DNA of 59,726 nucleotides from Candidatus Rokuibacteriota bacterium (lineage in GTDB: Bacteria > Methylomirabilota > Methylomirabilia > Rokubacteriales > CSP1-6). The notes beneath the pieces are model-generated. The model saw nothing but the letters and a program-made list of their open reading frames with translations, ran no database searches and had not been told where the DNA came from. The stretch spans positions 1 through 59,726 of the forward strand of contig JACPDG010000084.1 of the NCBI GenBank assembly GCA_016184125.1, written 5' to 3'. Of the stretch, positions 15,661 to 23,375 are shown one piece after another. Position 1 is the first letter of the stretch; every line of letters begins with the position of its first letter. A program made the position numbers and the translations under genes.

Positions 15661-16625
15661 CACGTGTACCTGATCCGCGGGTCGAGCCAGGCGTAGAGGA
15701 GATCGACCAGCAGGTTGACCGTCAGGAAGACGACGGCCATCACGAAGACGATCGCCTGCACGGTCGGGTAGTCGCGCTGTGCGACGGCGCTGGCGAGCGC
15801 GCTCCCCATGCCCGGCACCGAGAAGATGATCTCGGTGATGACGATGCCGCCGAGCAGCCGCCCGCCCCACCAGCCGATGAAGGTCACCACCGGAAGCAGC
15901 GAGTTGCTGAGGGCGTGGCGGTACACCACGGCGCGCTCGCCGACCCCCTTGGCCCGGGCCGTGCGGACGAAGTCCTGGCGGATCACGTCGAGGAGCTGCG
16001 ACCGCGTGAGCCGCGTGATCGGGGCGCTGATGTAATAGGCCTGCACGAGCGCGGGCCAGATGAGCTGCTTGAGGTTCGCCGCCGGATCATCGACGAACGA
16101 GACGAACTCGAGGGGCGGCAGCCACTGGAAGAACCGGACCAGGCCGTACAGCACCAGGACGCCGGAGAAGAAGATCGGCAGGCTGAGGCCGCTGATCGAC
16201 AGGATGCGCACGACGTGGTCGGCCCAGCTGTTCTGGCGGACGGCGGACACGACGCCGAGGGGGACTGCCCAGACCGTCGCGATGACGACTGTCAGAGCGG
16301 CGAGCTCGAGCGAGCGCGGCACGCGCTCCTTGAGGATGGTGGACACCGGCCGGAGCTGCGTGTAGGAGTGCCCGAAGTCCCCCCGCACCGCGCTGGCGAC
16401 CCACTGCAGGTACTGCACCACCACCGGCTTGTCGAGCCCGAGCTCCGCCCGGATCTCGCGGAGCTGCCGCTCCTGGATGGCGCTGGTCTCGCTCCCCGCC
16501 TGGTACACGAGGATCTCGGCGATGTCCCCGGGGACGAGCCGGAGCAGCACGAAGATCAGGATGGATGCGCCGATCAGCGAGGGGATGAACAGGAGCAGCC
16601 GCCGCACGAGATAGGTGCCCGTCAC
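15660..16625 (-). CDS. ABC transporter permease, DppB type
   Basis: 321 aa, GTG start at 16625 (VTGTYLVRRLLLFIPSLIGA). Typical DppB features: LLRLVPGD after the first helix, the family's QYLQWVASAVRGDFGHSY block, the EAA-like RTARAKGVGERAVVYRHAL loop and C-terminal YAWLDPRIRY. First gene of the operon as seen here. The open frame extends to 16931 but the extra sequence is Arg/Pro-rich and not family-like. Confidence 0.92.
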   Translation of the reverse strand: MTGTYLVRRLLLFIPSLIGASILIFVLLRLVPGDIAEILVYQAGSETSAIQERQLREIRAELGLDKPVVVQYLQWVASAVRGDFGHSYTQLRPVSTILKERVPRSLELAALTVVIATVWAVPLGVVSAVRQNSWADHVVRILSISGLSLPIFFSGVLVLYGLVRFFQWLPPLEFVSFVDDPAANLKQLIWPALVQAYYISAPITRLTRSQLLDVIRQDFVRTARAKGVGERAVVYRHALSNSLLPVVTFIGWWGGRLLGGIVITEIIFSVPGMGSALASAVAQRDYPTVQAIVFVMAVVFLTVNLLVDLLYAWLDPRIRYT

Positions 16626-16963
16626 CGGCGGGTCCTCCGCGGCGGGGTCGAGCTCGGCGCGCGCCGGGGTCGCCGGGTCGCGATCGGCCGCGTGGCTTGA
16701 GCCGCCGCTCGCGACCGCCGCGTCAGCACGGCCGGCCAGCGGTCGCTTTCCTCGAGGTCGCGATGCGGAAGCAGCTCCACGAGGTGTTCGCGGTCGACCC
16801 CGCGACCTCGCGGCTGGTGCCGTGGGCGAGTGGGACGCCCGGCGGTGGAAGCGGTGCGGCGAGCCGGCGCCCCAGGGACCTGAGAGCTTCCATCGGCCGG
16901 TATCTTCGTATACGGTCCGCCCCCGCGTCAACGCCGCCGCCGCCGGAACCGTCCCGCTCGCGC
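16626..16963. other. Intergenic region upstream of ABC operon 1
   Basis: No gene is supported. A plus-strand frame near 16763 (MRKQLHEVFAVDPATSRLVP) looks partly coding-like but cannot be assigned and has no clear start. It holds the candidate operator at 16900-16913. Confidence 0.4.
16900..16913. promoter_or_regulatory. Candidate GTAT...GTATAC operator
   Basis: GTATCTTCGTATAC resembles the degenerate palindromes bound by FadR/FCD-type GntR regulators. It lies 275 nt upstream of the permease start on the minus strand. No adjacent regulator gene supports it, so this is weak. Confidence 0.25.
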
Positions 16964-17385
16964 CTACCAGCAGCCCGAGTCCCCGGGCATCAGGACCTTC
17001 CGCACGCCGTTCTCCATCACGACGCGCGGCCGGATCGTCCTGATCTCGCGACCGCGCACGGCGTCGAGCGCGTCCGCCGCGGACTTCGCGTCGAGGAAGA
17101 GCTCGATGTACCGCGCCGTCGCGTTGCGCGGCGAGATCTCGCCGCGCCCGGCGGCGGCGAGCGCCTCGCGGGGCGCCTGCCAGCGCGCGTCGACGATCTC
17201 GCGGCCGTCGGCGACCGCGTCCTCGCCTGGGGCGATCGCCGCGAAGAACCGCGTGTCGAAGCGCAGCGGCTGCTCCGCCGGCGTGATCCAGTGCGCGAAG
17301 TAGAGGAGCCCGTCGGTCGCGAGCGTGAGCCGCTCGGTCCGCAGCATGTCCCGCAGCGCGGCGTCGGCGGCGTGGAGATCGTTCT
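16964..17385 (-). pseudogene. NUDIX hydrolase, N-terminally truncated
   Basis: Minus-strand reading DLHAADAALRDMLRTERLTL, then DGLLYFAHWITPAE, RFDTRFFAAIAPGE, IVDARWQAPREALAAAGRGE and a C-terminal RKVLMPGDSGCW is the C-terminal half of NUDT19/7-like NUDIX proteins. The catalytic NUDIX box would lie upstream, but an in-frame stop near 17386 and unrelated sequence cut it off. A Met at 17347 could start a 127-aa remnant, which would lack catalytic residues. Confidence 0.7.
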
Positions 17386-17389
17386 GTCA

Positions 17390-18012
17390 GAACCCGCCTT
17401 TATTTGTGTCACGACCTCGAGGTCTAGAACACGAGTCATAACAGCGAGTTGACTGATCTCGAGGATCGGCCGCCTCGAGTCCACCCAGGTCGGCAGGTCA
17501 TGGCCAACCGTGGCCGCTTACCCTCGCGCGCGCAGCGAGCCCGTCAGCCGCGCCGAGGACATGGCGAGCCCAGGGCGCGGACGGTGGGCCTTGAAGTAGG
17601 CGTATGTCGCTAACCGCCGCACTTATGACGGGCGTCATAACGACGGCGGCGCAGGGCGGGTACCGTTCGGTCTCCAGGAGGATCAACGCGTGGTCCGCAT
17701 GATGCCAGCGCCGTCTCCAGCGGCACCGGCAGCCTAGTGTCTTCCACCGCGTCCCGCCAGTGTGGCCATTGACGCGAGCTATGAACAATGACTGAGTAGT
17801 ACGCCCGGATCGACTCCTCCTGCGGCGATGTGTGGCTGGCACTGCCATCTTCGCAGGACCGAGAACGGGATGCGCTCGCCGGCGGGCTAGGATCGGGCTC
17901 CCGTCCCCGTGGATCGCACTCATCAAAGCCTCGTCGTAGCTGCCTATTGCCATGAAACTCACCCGCACATGTGTCGGAAGACCCATCGAAGAATCTGACA
18001 CAGGAGCCCGCC
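17390..18012. other. Gene-free control region before the RCC1-like gene
   Basis: About 620 nt without a recognisable gene; base composition is less GC-rich than the flanks. It contains GACCTCGAGGTC (17413-17424), a GTCATAA motif near 17435, and a perfect GTCATAA-type inverted repeat (17623-17640). AGGAG precedes the ATG at 18013. Confidence 0.45.
17623..17640. promoter_or_regulatory. Inverted repeat TTATGAC-GGGC-GTCATAA
   Basis: Perfect 7-bp arms with a 4-nt spacer, and the same half-site GTCATAA recurs ~190 nt upstream. It could be an operator for the downstream exported-protein genes or a small hairpin. Confidence 0.4.
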
Positions 18013-19053
18013 ATGACCACTATGACTCGCTGGTCCCTTTCACTTGCCCTTGTCCTCTCGGTGGGGGTGGGAATGGCGCAGGCGCAGGAGGTCGGCACGC
18101 TCGTCGGCTTTGGGGCTTATGGCCACGGCCAGATCAACGTTCCCACGGGGAATTTCAAGGCGATCGCCGCGGGCGGCTACCACAGCATCGCCATCAGGGA
18201 GGACGGGACGCTCGTCGGCTGGGGGGATAACACTGACGGCCAGATCAACGTCCCCGCAGGGGCCTTCAAGGCGGTCGCCACGAGCGACTACTACTCCTAC
18301 TACAGCCTCGGCATCAGGGAGGACGGGACGCTCGTCGGTTGGGGAAATAATGACTACGGCCAGATCAACGTCCCCGCAGGGACCTTCAAGGCGGTCGCCG
18401 CGGGCGGCTACCACGGTCTCGCCATCAGGGAGGACGGGACGCTCGTCGGCTGGGGGGGCAATGACTACGGCCAGATCAACGTCCCCACAGGGACCTTCAA
18501 GGCGATCGACGCGGGCCTCCTCCACAGCATCGGGATCAGGGAGGATGGGACGATCGCCGGCTGGGGGTTTGGCATCGGCTTCGGACCTATCCCCACAGGG
18601 ACCTTTACGGCGATCGACGCGGGCGGCTACCACAGCCTCGCCATTAGGGAGGTCGTGCTCAACGTCAACGATCCACCCGTGTGCAGCCTGGGGCAGCCCA
18701 CTCCCGCAAGCCTCTGGCCGCCCACTCACACCCTGGCGTCGGTAGGAATCGTAGGCGTAGCCGACCCTGACAACGACCAGATCACCATCACTGTGACTGG
18801 CGTGACGCAGGATGAGCCGGTCAACGGGCTGGGTGATGGGGACACCAGTCCGGATGCGGTGCTCCAAGGCAGCACGGCGCTGTTGCGGGCTGAGCGGTCG
18901 GGGACCGGCAACGGTCGGGTCTACCAGCTGACCTTCACCGCCGGTGACAACCAAGGTGGCAGTTGCATCGGGAGGGTAAAGGTGCAGGTGCCGCACAGCA
19001 GGAGGGGGACGGCGGTCGAGGACGGGCAGCTCTATGACTCCACGCTGCCGTAA
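18013..19053 (+). CDS. Exported RCC1-like repeat protein
   Basis: 346 aa. ATG at 18013 with AGGAG 5-6 nt upstream; a clear signal peptide (MTTMTRWSLSLALVLSVGVG ending AQAQ). Residues ~28-220 are five ~40-residue repeats of the alpha-tubulin suppressor/RCC1 type: each has EDGTLVGWG, a GQINVP turn, FKAVAAGGYH and an SLAIRE-like strand, predicting a beta-propeller. The repeats are close at DNA level, suggesting recent expansion. The C-terminal ~115 residues begin DPPVCSLGQPTPASLWPPTH and form an Ig-like DUF seen at the ends of secreted proteins. Ligand unknown; acts outside the cytoplasm. Confidence 0.85.
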   Translation: MTTMTRWSLSLALVLSVGVGMAQAQEVGTLVGFGAYGHGQINVPTGNFKAIAAGGYHSIAIREDGTLVGWGDNTDGQINVPAGAFKAVATSDYYSYYSLGIREDGTLVGWGNNDYGQINVPAGTFKAVAAGGYHGLAIREDGTLVGWGGNDYGQINVPTGTFKAIDAGLLHSIGIREDGTIAGWGFGIGFGPIPTGTFTAIDAGGYHSLAIREVVLNVNDPPVCSLGQPTPASLWPPTHTLASVGIVGVADPDNDQITITVTGVTQDEPVNGLGDGDTSPDAVLQGSTALLRAERSGTGNGRVYQLTFTAGDNQGGSCIGRVKVQVPHSRRGTAVEDGQLYDSTLP

Positions 19054-19182
19054 GCGGCTGAGTGAATTCATCAGGGCCAAGTAAGACAAGGAAGGATAGA
19101 TCAGGCTCGCAGATGATGCCAGCTGCCACAGAGTGATCGTGTTCTCTCGACGCTACAGACCCTACTAGAAAGAAGGTAGCTA

Positions 19183-21459
19183 ATGCTTCGAGCTATCCTG
19201 ATGGTTCCGTGGATGCTCCTCTTCCTCTTGTCTGTGTCCTCAGTCGTTGCCTTGCCAGCGGCGGCAGCCAGCGATGGGGACCTGGACACCACCTTTGGCA
19301 TCGGCGGCAAGGTAATCACCCCCTTCGACAGCTACACTGCTATCGGCCAATCCGTGGCCATCCAGCCCAACGGCAAGATCGTGGTGGGAGGGGTGTCCTA
19401 TACGACGATAAGCACCGGCGACTTCGCGCTGGCCCGCTACAACACTGACGGCACCCTGGACCCCACCTTTGGCACCGGGGGCAAGGTAACCACCAACTTC
19501 GGCGCTAAAGTCGCTTCCATTTGGTCCGTGGCCATCTACAAAACTGGCCCGCACGTTGGCAAAATCGTGGCGGCTGGGGACTCCACCGCAAGCGGCCTCA
19601 ACGTCTTCGCCCTGGCGCGGTACAACACTGACGGCAGCCTCGACACCACGTTTGGCGGCGGCACGGGCAAGGTGGCCACCAGCTTCGCATTACCCGGCAA
19701 CGTCAATGTCACGGCTCAGGCCCTCTCGGTAGCCATTCAGAGCGACGACAGGATCGTGCTGGCAGGGAACACCGTCAAAGGCTTCGACTTCAGCTGCTTC
19801 GACTGCCCCGCCAACAACGGCTTCAACTTCGCCCTGGCGCGGTACGATGCCGATGGCAACCTGGACACCTCCTTTGGCGGCACGGGCAAGGTGATCACCG
19901 ACATTGGAGGGTTCTCGTTTGGCGGCGGCGATGCAGCCTATTCGGTGGTCATTCAGAGCGACGGCAAGATCGTGGCGGCCGGGTACGGCAACCCCCTTGC
20001 GAGCGGCAACAGCGACTTCGCCCTGCTCCGCTACAACACTGACGGCACCCTGGACACCACCTTTGGCGGCGGCGGCACGGGCAAGGTGACCACGGACTTC
20101 GGAACCACCTTCGATTACGGTTTCTCAGCGGTCATCCAGAGCGACGGTAAGATTGTGGTGGCAGGTGAGTCCACCAACGACTTCGCCCTGGCCCGCTACA
20201 ACACTGACGGCACCCTGGACACCACCACCTTCGGCGGCGGCACGGGCAAGGTGACCACCAACTTTGGAGGCACCGATAGGGGCCAGTCAGTGGCCATCCA
20301 GAGCGACGACATGATCGTCGTAGCAGGGAACACCACTACTCCTACGGGATCCTATGACTTCGCCCTGGCCCGCTACAACACTGACGGCAACCTGGACTCC
20401 ACCTTTGGCGCCGGCGGCAAGGTGATCACCGACTTTGGAGGGGGCCCCGATGTCGGCCACTCGGTGGCCATTCAGAGCGACGGCAAGATCGTGGTGGCAG
20501 GGCACGGTGGTGCTACTCATACTGACTTCGCCGTGGCGCGCTACAACGGCACGGAGCCTCCTTCCAACAGCCCGCCTCTGGCGGTGGCAGGGCCCGACCA
20601 GGTGGTGAACGAGGGCGCGACGGTGCAACTGGACGCCAGCGCCTCCTCCGACCCGGACAATAACGCGCTGACCTTCAACTGGCCGGTGGTGAGTGGTACC
20701 GGTCCGACCATCACCCTGTCCTCGTATACGGTGGCCAACCCCACCTTCAGCACCCTGGACGATGGGGTCTACACGTTGCGGGTCACGGTGAACGACGGGA
20801 ACGGCGGCGAGGCCTCTGACGAGGTCCAGGTGACGGTCACCAACGTGGCACCGGCGGTGAACGCTGGGGCGGACCAGAGCCTGCCCTTCGGCACGCTGGT
20901 AAACGTCAGCGCGTCCTTTACCGATCCGGGCACCATGGACACCTGGACCTACAGTATCGAGTGGGGCGACGGGAGCCCCGTGGCCACCGGCAGCGCGACT
21001 GTGGGCTCGCCCATCACGGGCAGCCACCAGTACGTGGTCCCGGGCAACCGGACCATCACGGTGTGCGTGACGGATGACGACCTCGGCCAGGGCTGCGACA
21101 GCCTGACGGTGACCTTCGTCGGCGGCACCGGGAAGATCACCGGAGGGGTGCGGTTCGGCAACAATGGCCGTGGCGGGTTCAATGTCCAGTCCGATGACGG
21201 CGTGACGGTGAAGGGCGAGATGGAGTACCACGACGGCTCGGTGAACCTGCACGCTCGCACCATGACGGTGGTGGCGGTCTCGCCAGACTTGAAGAAGGGC
21301 TCGTTCGCTGGAGTCCTGGACGACGGGCGCACGTTCGTCGTCTACGTGGAGGACAACGGCGAGCCTGGAAGGAACGACGTCTTCAAGATCTGGGTGGAAG
21401 GCACCCTCCTGAACGGCGATGGCACGCTGACGGGCGGCAACGTCCAGATTCACAAGTAG
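19183..21459 (+). CDS. Exported delta-60 repeat / PKD-domain protein
   Basis: 758 aa with a signal peptide (MLRAILMVPWMLLFLLSVSS...). Residues ~30-460 are eight or so delta-60 repeats, each with ARYNTDGTLDTTFG, a GGKVTT turn and SVAIQSDGKIVVAG, predicting a large beta-propeller. Residues ~465-560 and 560-640 are PKD/Ig-like domains (AGPDQVVNEGATVQLDASAS; GADQSLPFGTLVNVSASFTD). The last ~110 residues (GKITGGVRFGNNGRGGFNVQ onward) match the C-terminal region seen in post-COAP-type secreted proteins. The next strong hairpin (21487) ends the transcript. It follows the RCC1-like gene by 129 nt on the same strand. Confidence 0.85.
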   Translation: MLRAILMVPWMLLFLLSVSSVVALPAAAASDGDLDTTFGIGGKVITPFDSYTAIGQSVAIQPNGKIVVGGVSYTTISTGDFALARYNTDGTLDPTFGTGGKVTTNFGAKVASIWSVAIYKTGPHVGKIVAAGDSTASGLNVFALARYNTDGSLDTTFGGGTGKVATSFALPGNVNVTAQALSVAIQSDDRIVLAGNTVKGFDFSCFDCPANNGFNFALARYDADGNLDTSFGGTGKVITDIGGFSFGGGDAAYSVVIQSDGKIVAAGYGNPLASGNSDFALLRYNTDGTLDTTFGGGGTGKVTTDFGTTFDYGFSAVIQSDGKIVVAGESTNDFALARYNTDGTLDTTTFGGGTGKVTTNFGGTDRGQSVAIQSDDMIVVAGNTTTPTGSYDFALARYNTDGNLDSTFGAGGKVITDFGGGPDVGHSVAIQSDGKIVVAGHGGATHTDFAVARYNGTEPPSNSPPLAVAGPDQVVNEGATVQLDASASSDPDNNALTFNWPVVSGTGPTITLSSYTVANPTFSTLDDGVYTLRVTVNDGNGGEASDEVQVTVTNVAPAVNAGADQSLPFGTLVNVSASFTDPGTMDTWTYSIEWGDGSPVATGSATVGSPITGSHQYVVPGNRTITVCVTDDDLGQGCDSLTVTFVGGTGKITGGVRFGNNGRGGFNVQSDDGVTVKGEMEYHDGSVNLHARTMTVVAVSPDLKKGSFAGVLDDGRTFVVYVEDNGEPGRNDVFKIWVEGTLLNGDGTLTGGNVQIHK

Positions 21460-21486
21460 CGGACGCCGAGAGCAGACGCGAGAACG

Positions 21487-21516
21487 GAGAGGCCCAGCCA
21501 TCTGGCTGGGCCTCTC
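21487..21516 (+). terminator. Strong hairpin after the delta-60 gene
   Basis: GAGAGGCCCAGCC-ATCT-GGCTGGGCCTCTC: a perfect 13-bp stem 28 nt after the stop codon. It is followed by a mixed GTGTCCGTCTT tract rather than a pure T-run, so termination efficiency is uncertain. Confidence 0.75.
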
Positions 21517-21760
21517 GTGTCCGTCTTGCCACGGGCAATCGATGGGTTGAAGCGGCTGGCCACTCGATTCGCTCCCAGGGAAGGCCCCGACATCGCTCTC
21601 ACCAGGTCGCTCGGACGCGCTGCGTCGTGCACGGTTGCCGCGTCTCGTGCGCGGCGATGCTCTACGGGACCACGAACCGTTCTTGAGTTAGACCCGCCGA
21701 CTGTGAGCGGGCGCGGCCACCTCTCACTCCGGCTCCCGATCCGGCCTTTACTGTGAAATC

Positions 21761-21930
21761 CCTGCTCGACCCGTGCATCCCGCGGGCGTGGCCGGGGTTC
21801 ACGATCGCGTTCCGCCACCACTCCGCGCGGTACACGATCGTCGTCGAGAATCCTCGTGGCGGTGAGCATTGTCCTCGCCGACGACGCGAAGGCCCACCGG
21901 ATCCGCCTCGTGCTCGGCATTGATCCGTAG
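21761..21930 (+). pseudogene. Displaced 3' end of an ndvB-type gene
   Basis: The first 101 nt are identical to 11021-11121 inside ndvB. The sequence then shifts frame and encodes VSIVLADDAKAHRIRLVLG followed by IDP and a stop. That is the expected C-terminus of a GH94 domain and is missing from the main gene. No start or upstream coding sequence is present. Confidence 0.8.
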
Positions 21931-22000
21931 ACCGAAGGTCGGGGACGAGGTCAGGAGGACGGACGACCACGAGCTCGGCCGGGTCGCCCGGCAGCAACGT

Positions 22001-23311
22001 CTACTCCACGCACCCGGGCTGCGAATACTTCGGGATCAGCGGGTGGCACCTCGGCGCTGCGGGCTGACCCGCGCCCGCGGAGCCGACTCCCGAGGGCGGG
22101 ATCCCGGACGGTGCGGGATAGTCCGCGGGCTGCGCCGAGGGAGCTGACGACACGTCCGCCGGGTATGGCGGCGAGTACGGTCCGGGCGGTCCGCCGGCGG
22201 CTGGCGCCGGCGTCGGGTATGGTACTGGAGCAGTCGGATATGGTACTGGAGCAGGAGGCGGCGATGCCGGCGGCGACGTCCACGTCCCGCCGTCGCGCTC
22301 CTTGCTGTTCAGCCGCCCGAGTTCCTCGACACCTCGCCAGAGCTTCCGCAGGGCACCGACGAAGTCGTCGGCGCTCCCCGACGCTCCTCCAGCGCCCTCG
22401 GGCGCCGGGCTCGCGGCCTGAGGCGGGGGGCCTGGCTGAGGCGCTTCGCGCGGGTACGGAGGCGCTTCGGGGACCGGGGTTGCGGCCCACGAGGAGGGGC
22501 CAGCATCACGCCTGGGCGGCTCGATCGAGGGAGGGATGGGTTGACCCTGAGAGACGCGGACGCTCGCGAGCACCGAGTGGCCGTCGAGGGTCGCGCGGAG
22601 CGTGGTCGTGTAGTCGTCGTTCACGACAGGCAGATCCAGGACGGCGACCGGGATCGACTCCCGGGGCCACGAGAGGAAGACGACGTACTTCCGCCCGGTG
22701 CGGAGCTTGTTGCGGCCCGTCGCGAGCCCGACGGCGGTGGCGCTCGTTTCCCACGCCACTCCCTGGACTGCGCCGTCCGGGAGTGGAGCGTTGTGCGTGT
22801 ACCGATGCGCGGCGTCCGCCGGGACGATCACGAAGCTGCTCACCCCGCCGGCCGGTATGCCGAACTCGAGGCTCAGGGAGACACCGACGAAGCTCTCTCC
22901 GGGCGAGGCGGAGGGGCCCGTCGACGGTAGACGCGGCGTCGGCCGCTGCGCACACTCCGCGCAGACCCAGGTGACGGTGTGGCGCCACCCCCTGTACTCG
23001 TATTCGAAGCGCACGGTATCGGGGCCCAGGATCTCGCCCGGGCCCCACAACCTCGACTCCGAGAGGTGCAGCCGTCCGTCCTGGACGCGCCAGACGCCGC
23101 GCGTGGAGGAGTGCTGATAGGTGCCATCAGGCTGCAAGATCAGCGGCTGGAAGGTCCGGCAAGAGCCGCCGCCTCCCGACACGTTGTAGCTTGCACACCG
23201 ATAGATTCCTTCAACCGGGTCCGCGGCGAGCGCGTTCTCCGCCGCCGCGAGCGGGCCGAGCAGCACGAAGACCGCGAGCAGCCGTCCTGCAACCTCTGCG
23301 TACCGCCGCAT
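22001..23311 (-). CDS. Exported proline-rich protein of unknown function
   Basis: About 436 aa from the ATG at 23311 (MRRYAEVAGRLLAVFVLLGP, signal peptide). The mature N-terminal ~100 residues have a four-Cys pattern (YRCASYNV, GSCRTF, WVCAECAQ) and resemble a small beta domain. Residues ~130-270 look like an all-beta domain (GVSLSLEFGIPAGGVSSFVI). The C-terminal ~170 residues are Pro/Ala-rich with repeated PVPYPTAP-like blocks encoded by a tandem DNA repeat near 22200-22260. Located 65 nt downstream of the DUF4214-like gene, probably co-transcribed. No family recognised. Confidence 0.7.
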   Translation of the reverse strand: MRRYAEVAGRLLAVFVLLGPLAAAENALAADPVEGIYRCASYNVSGGGGSCRTFQPLILQPDGTYQHSSTRGVWRVQDGRLHLSESRLWGPGEILGPDTVRFEYEYRGWRHTVTWVCAECAQRPTPRLPSTGPSASPGESFVGVSLSLEFGIPAGGVSSFVIVPADAAHRYTHNAPLPDGAVQGVAWETSATAVGLATGRNKLRTGRKYVVFLSWPRESIPVAVLDLPVVNDDYTTTLRATLDGHSVLASVRVSQGQPIPPSIEPPRRDAGPSSWAATPVPEAPPYPREAPQPGPPPQAASPAPEGAGGASGSADDFVGALRKLWRGVEELGRLNSKERDGGTWTSPPASPPPAPVPYPTAPVPYPTPAPAAGGPPGPYSPPYPADVSSAPSAQPADYPAPSGIPPSGVGSAGAGQPAAPRCHPLIPKYSQPGCVE

Positions 23312-23375
23312 TCGTCGTCCTCCCTGGAGCGCGTCGACGATCCGCATGGATCACCCTGCCTCGGCCGTCACACGA

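Noticed and set aside
17498-18001. Minus-strand frame in the spacer before the RCC1-like gene
   Set aside because: No family resemblance or ribosome binding site; composition is not protein-like.
18040-19089. Minus-strand frame antisense to the RCC1-like gene
   Set aside because: Its repeats are merely the complement of the RCC1 repeats; the plus frame has the signal peptide and motif.
21761-21930. Independent small gene
   Set aside because: It is an exact partial copy of ndvB with a frame break and no start codon.
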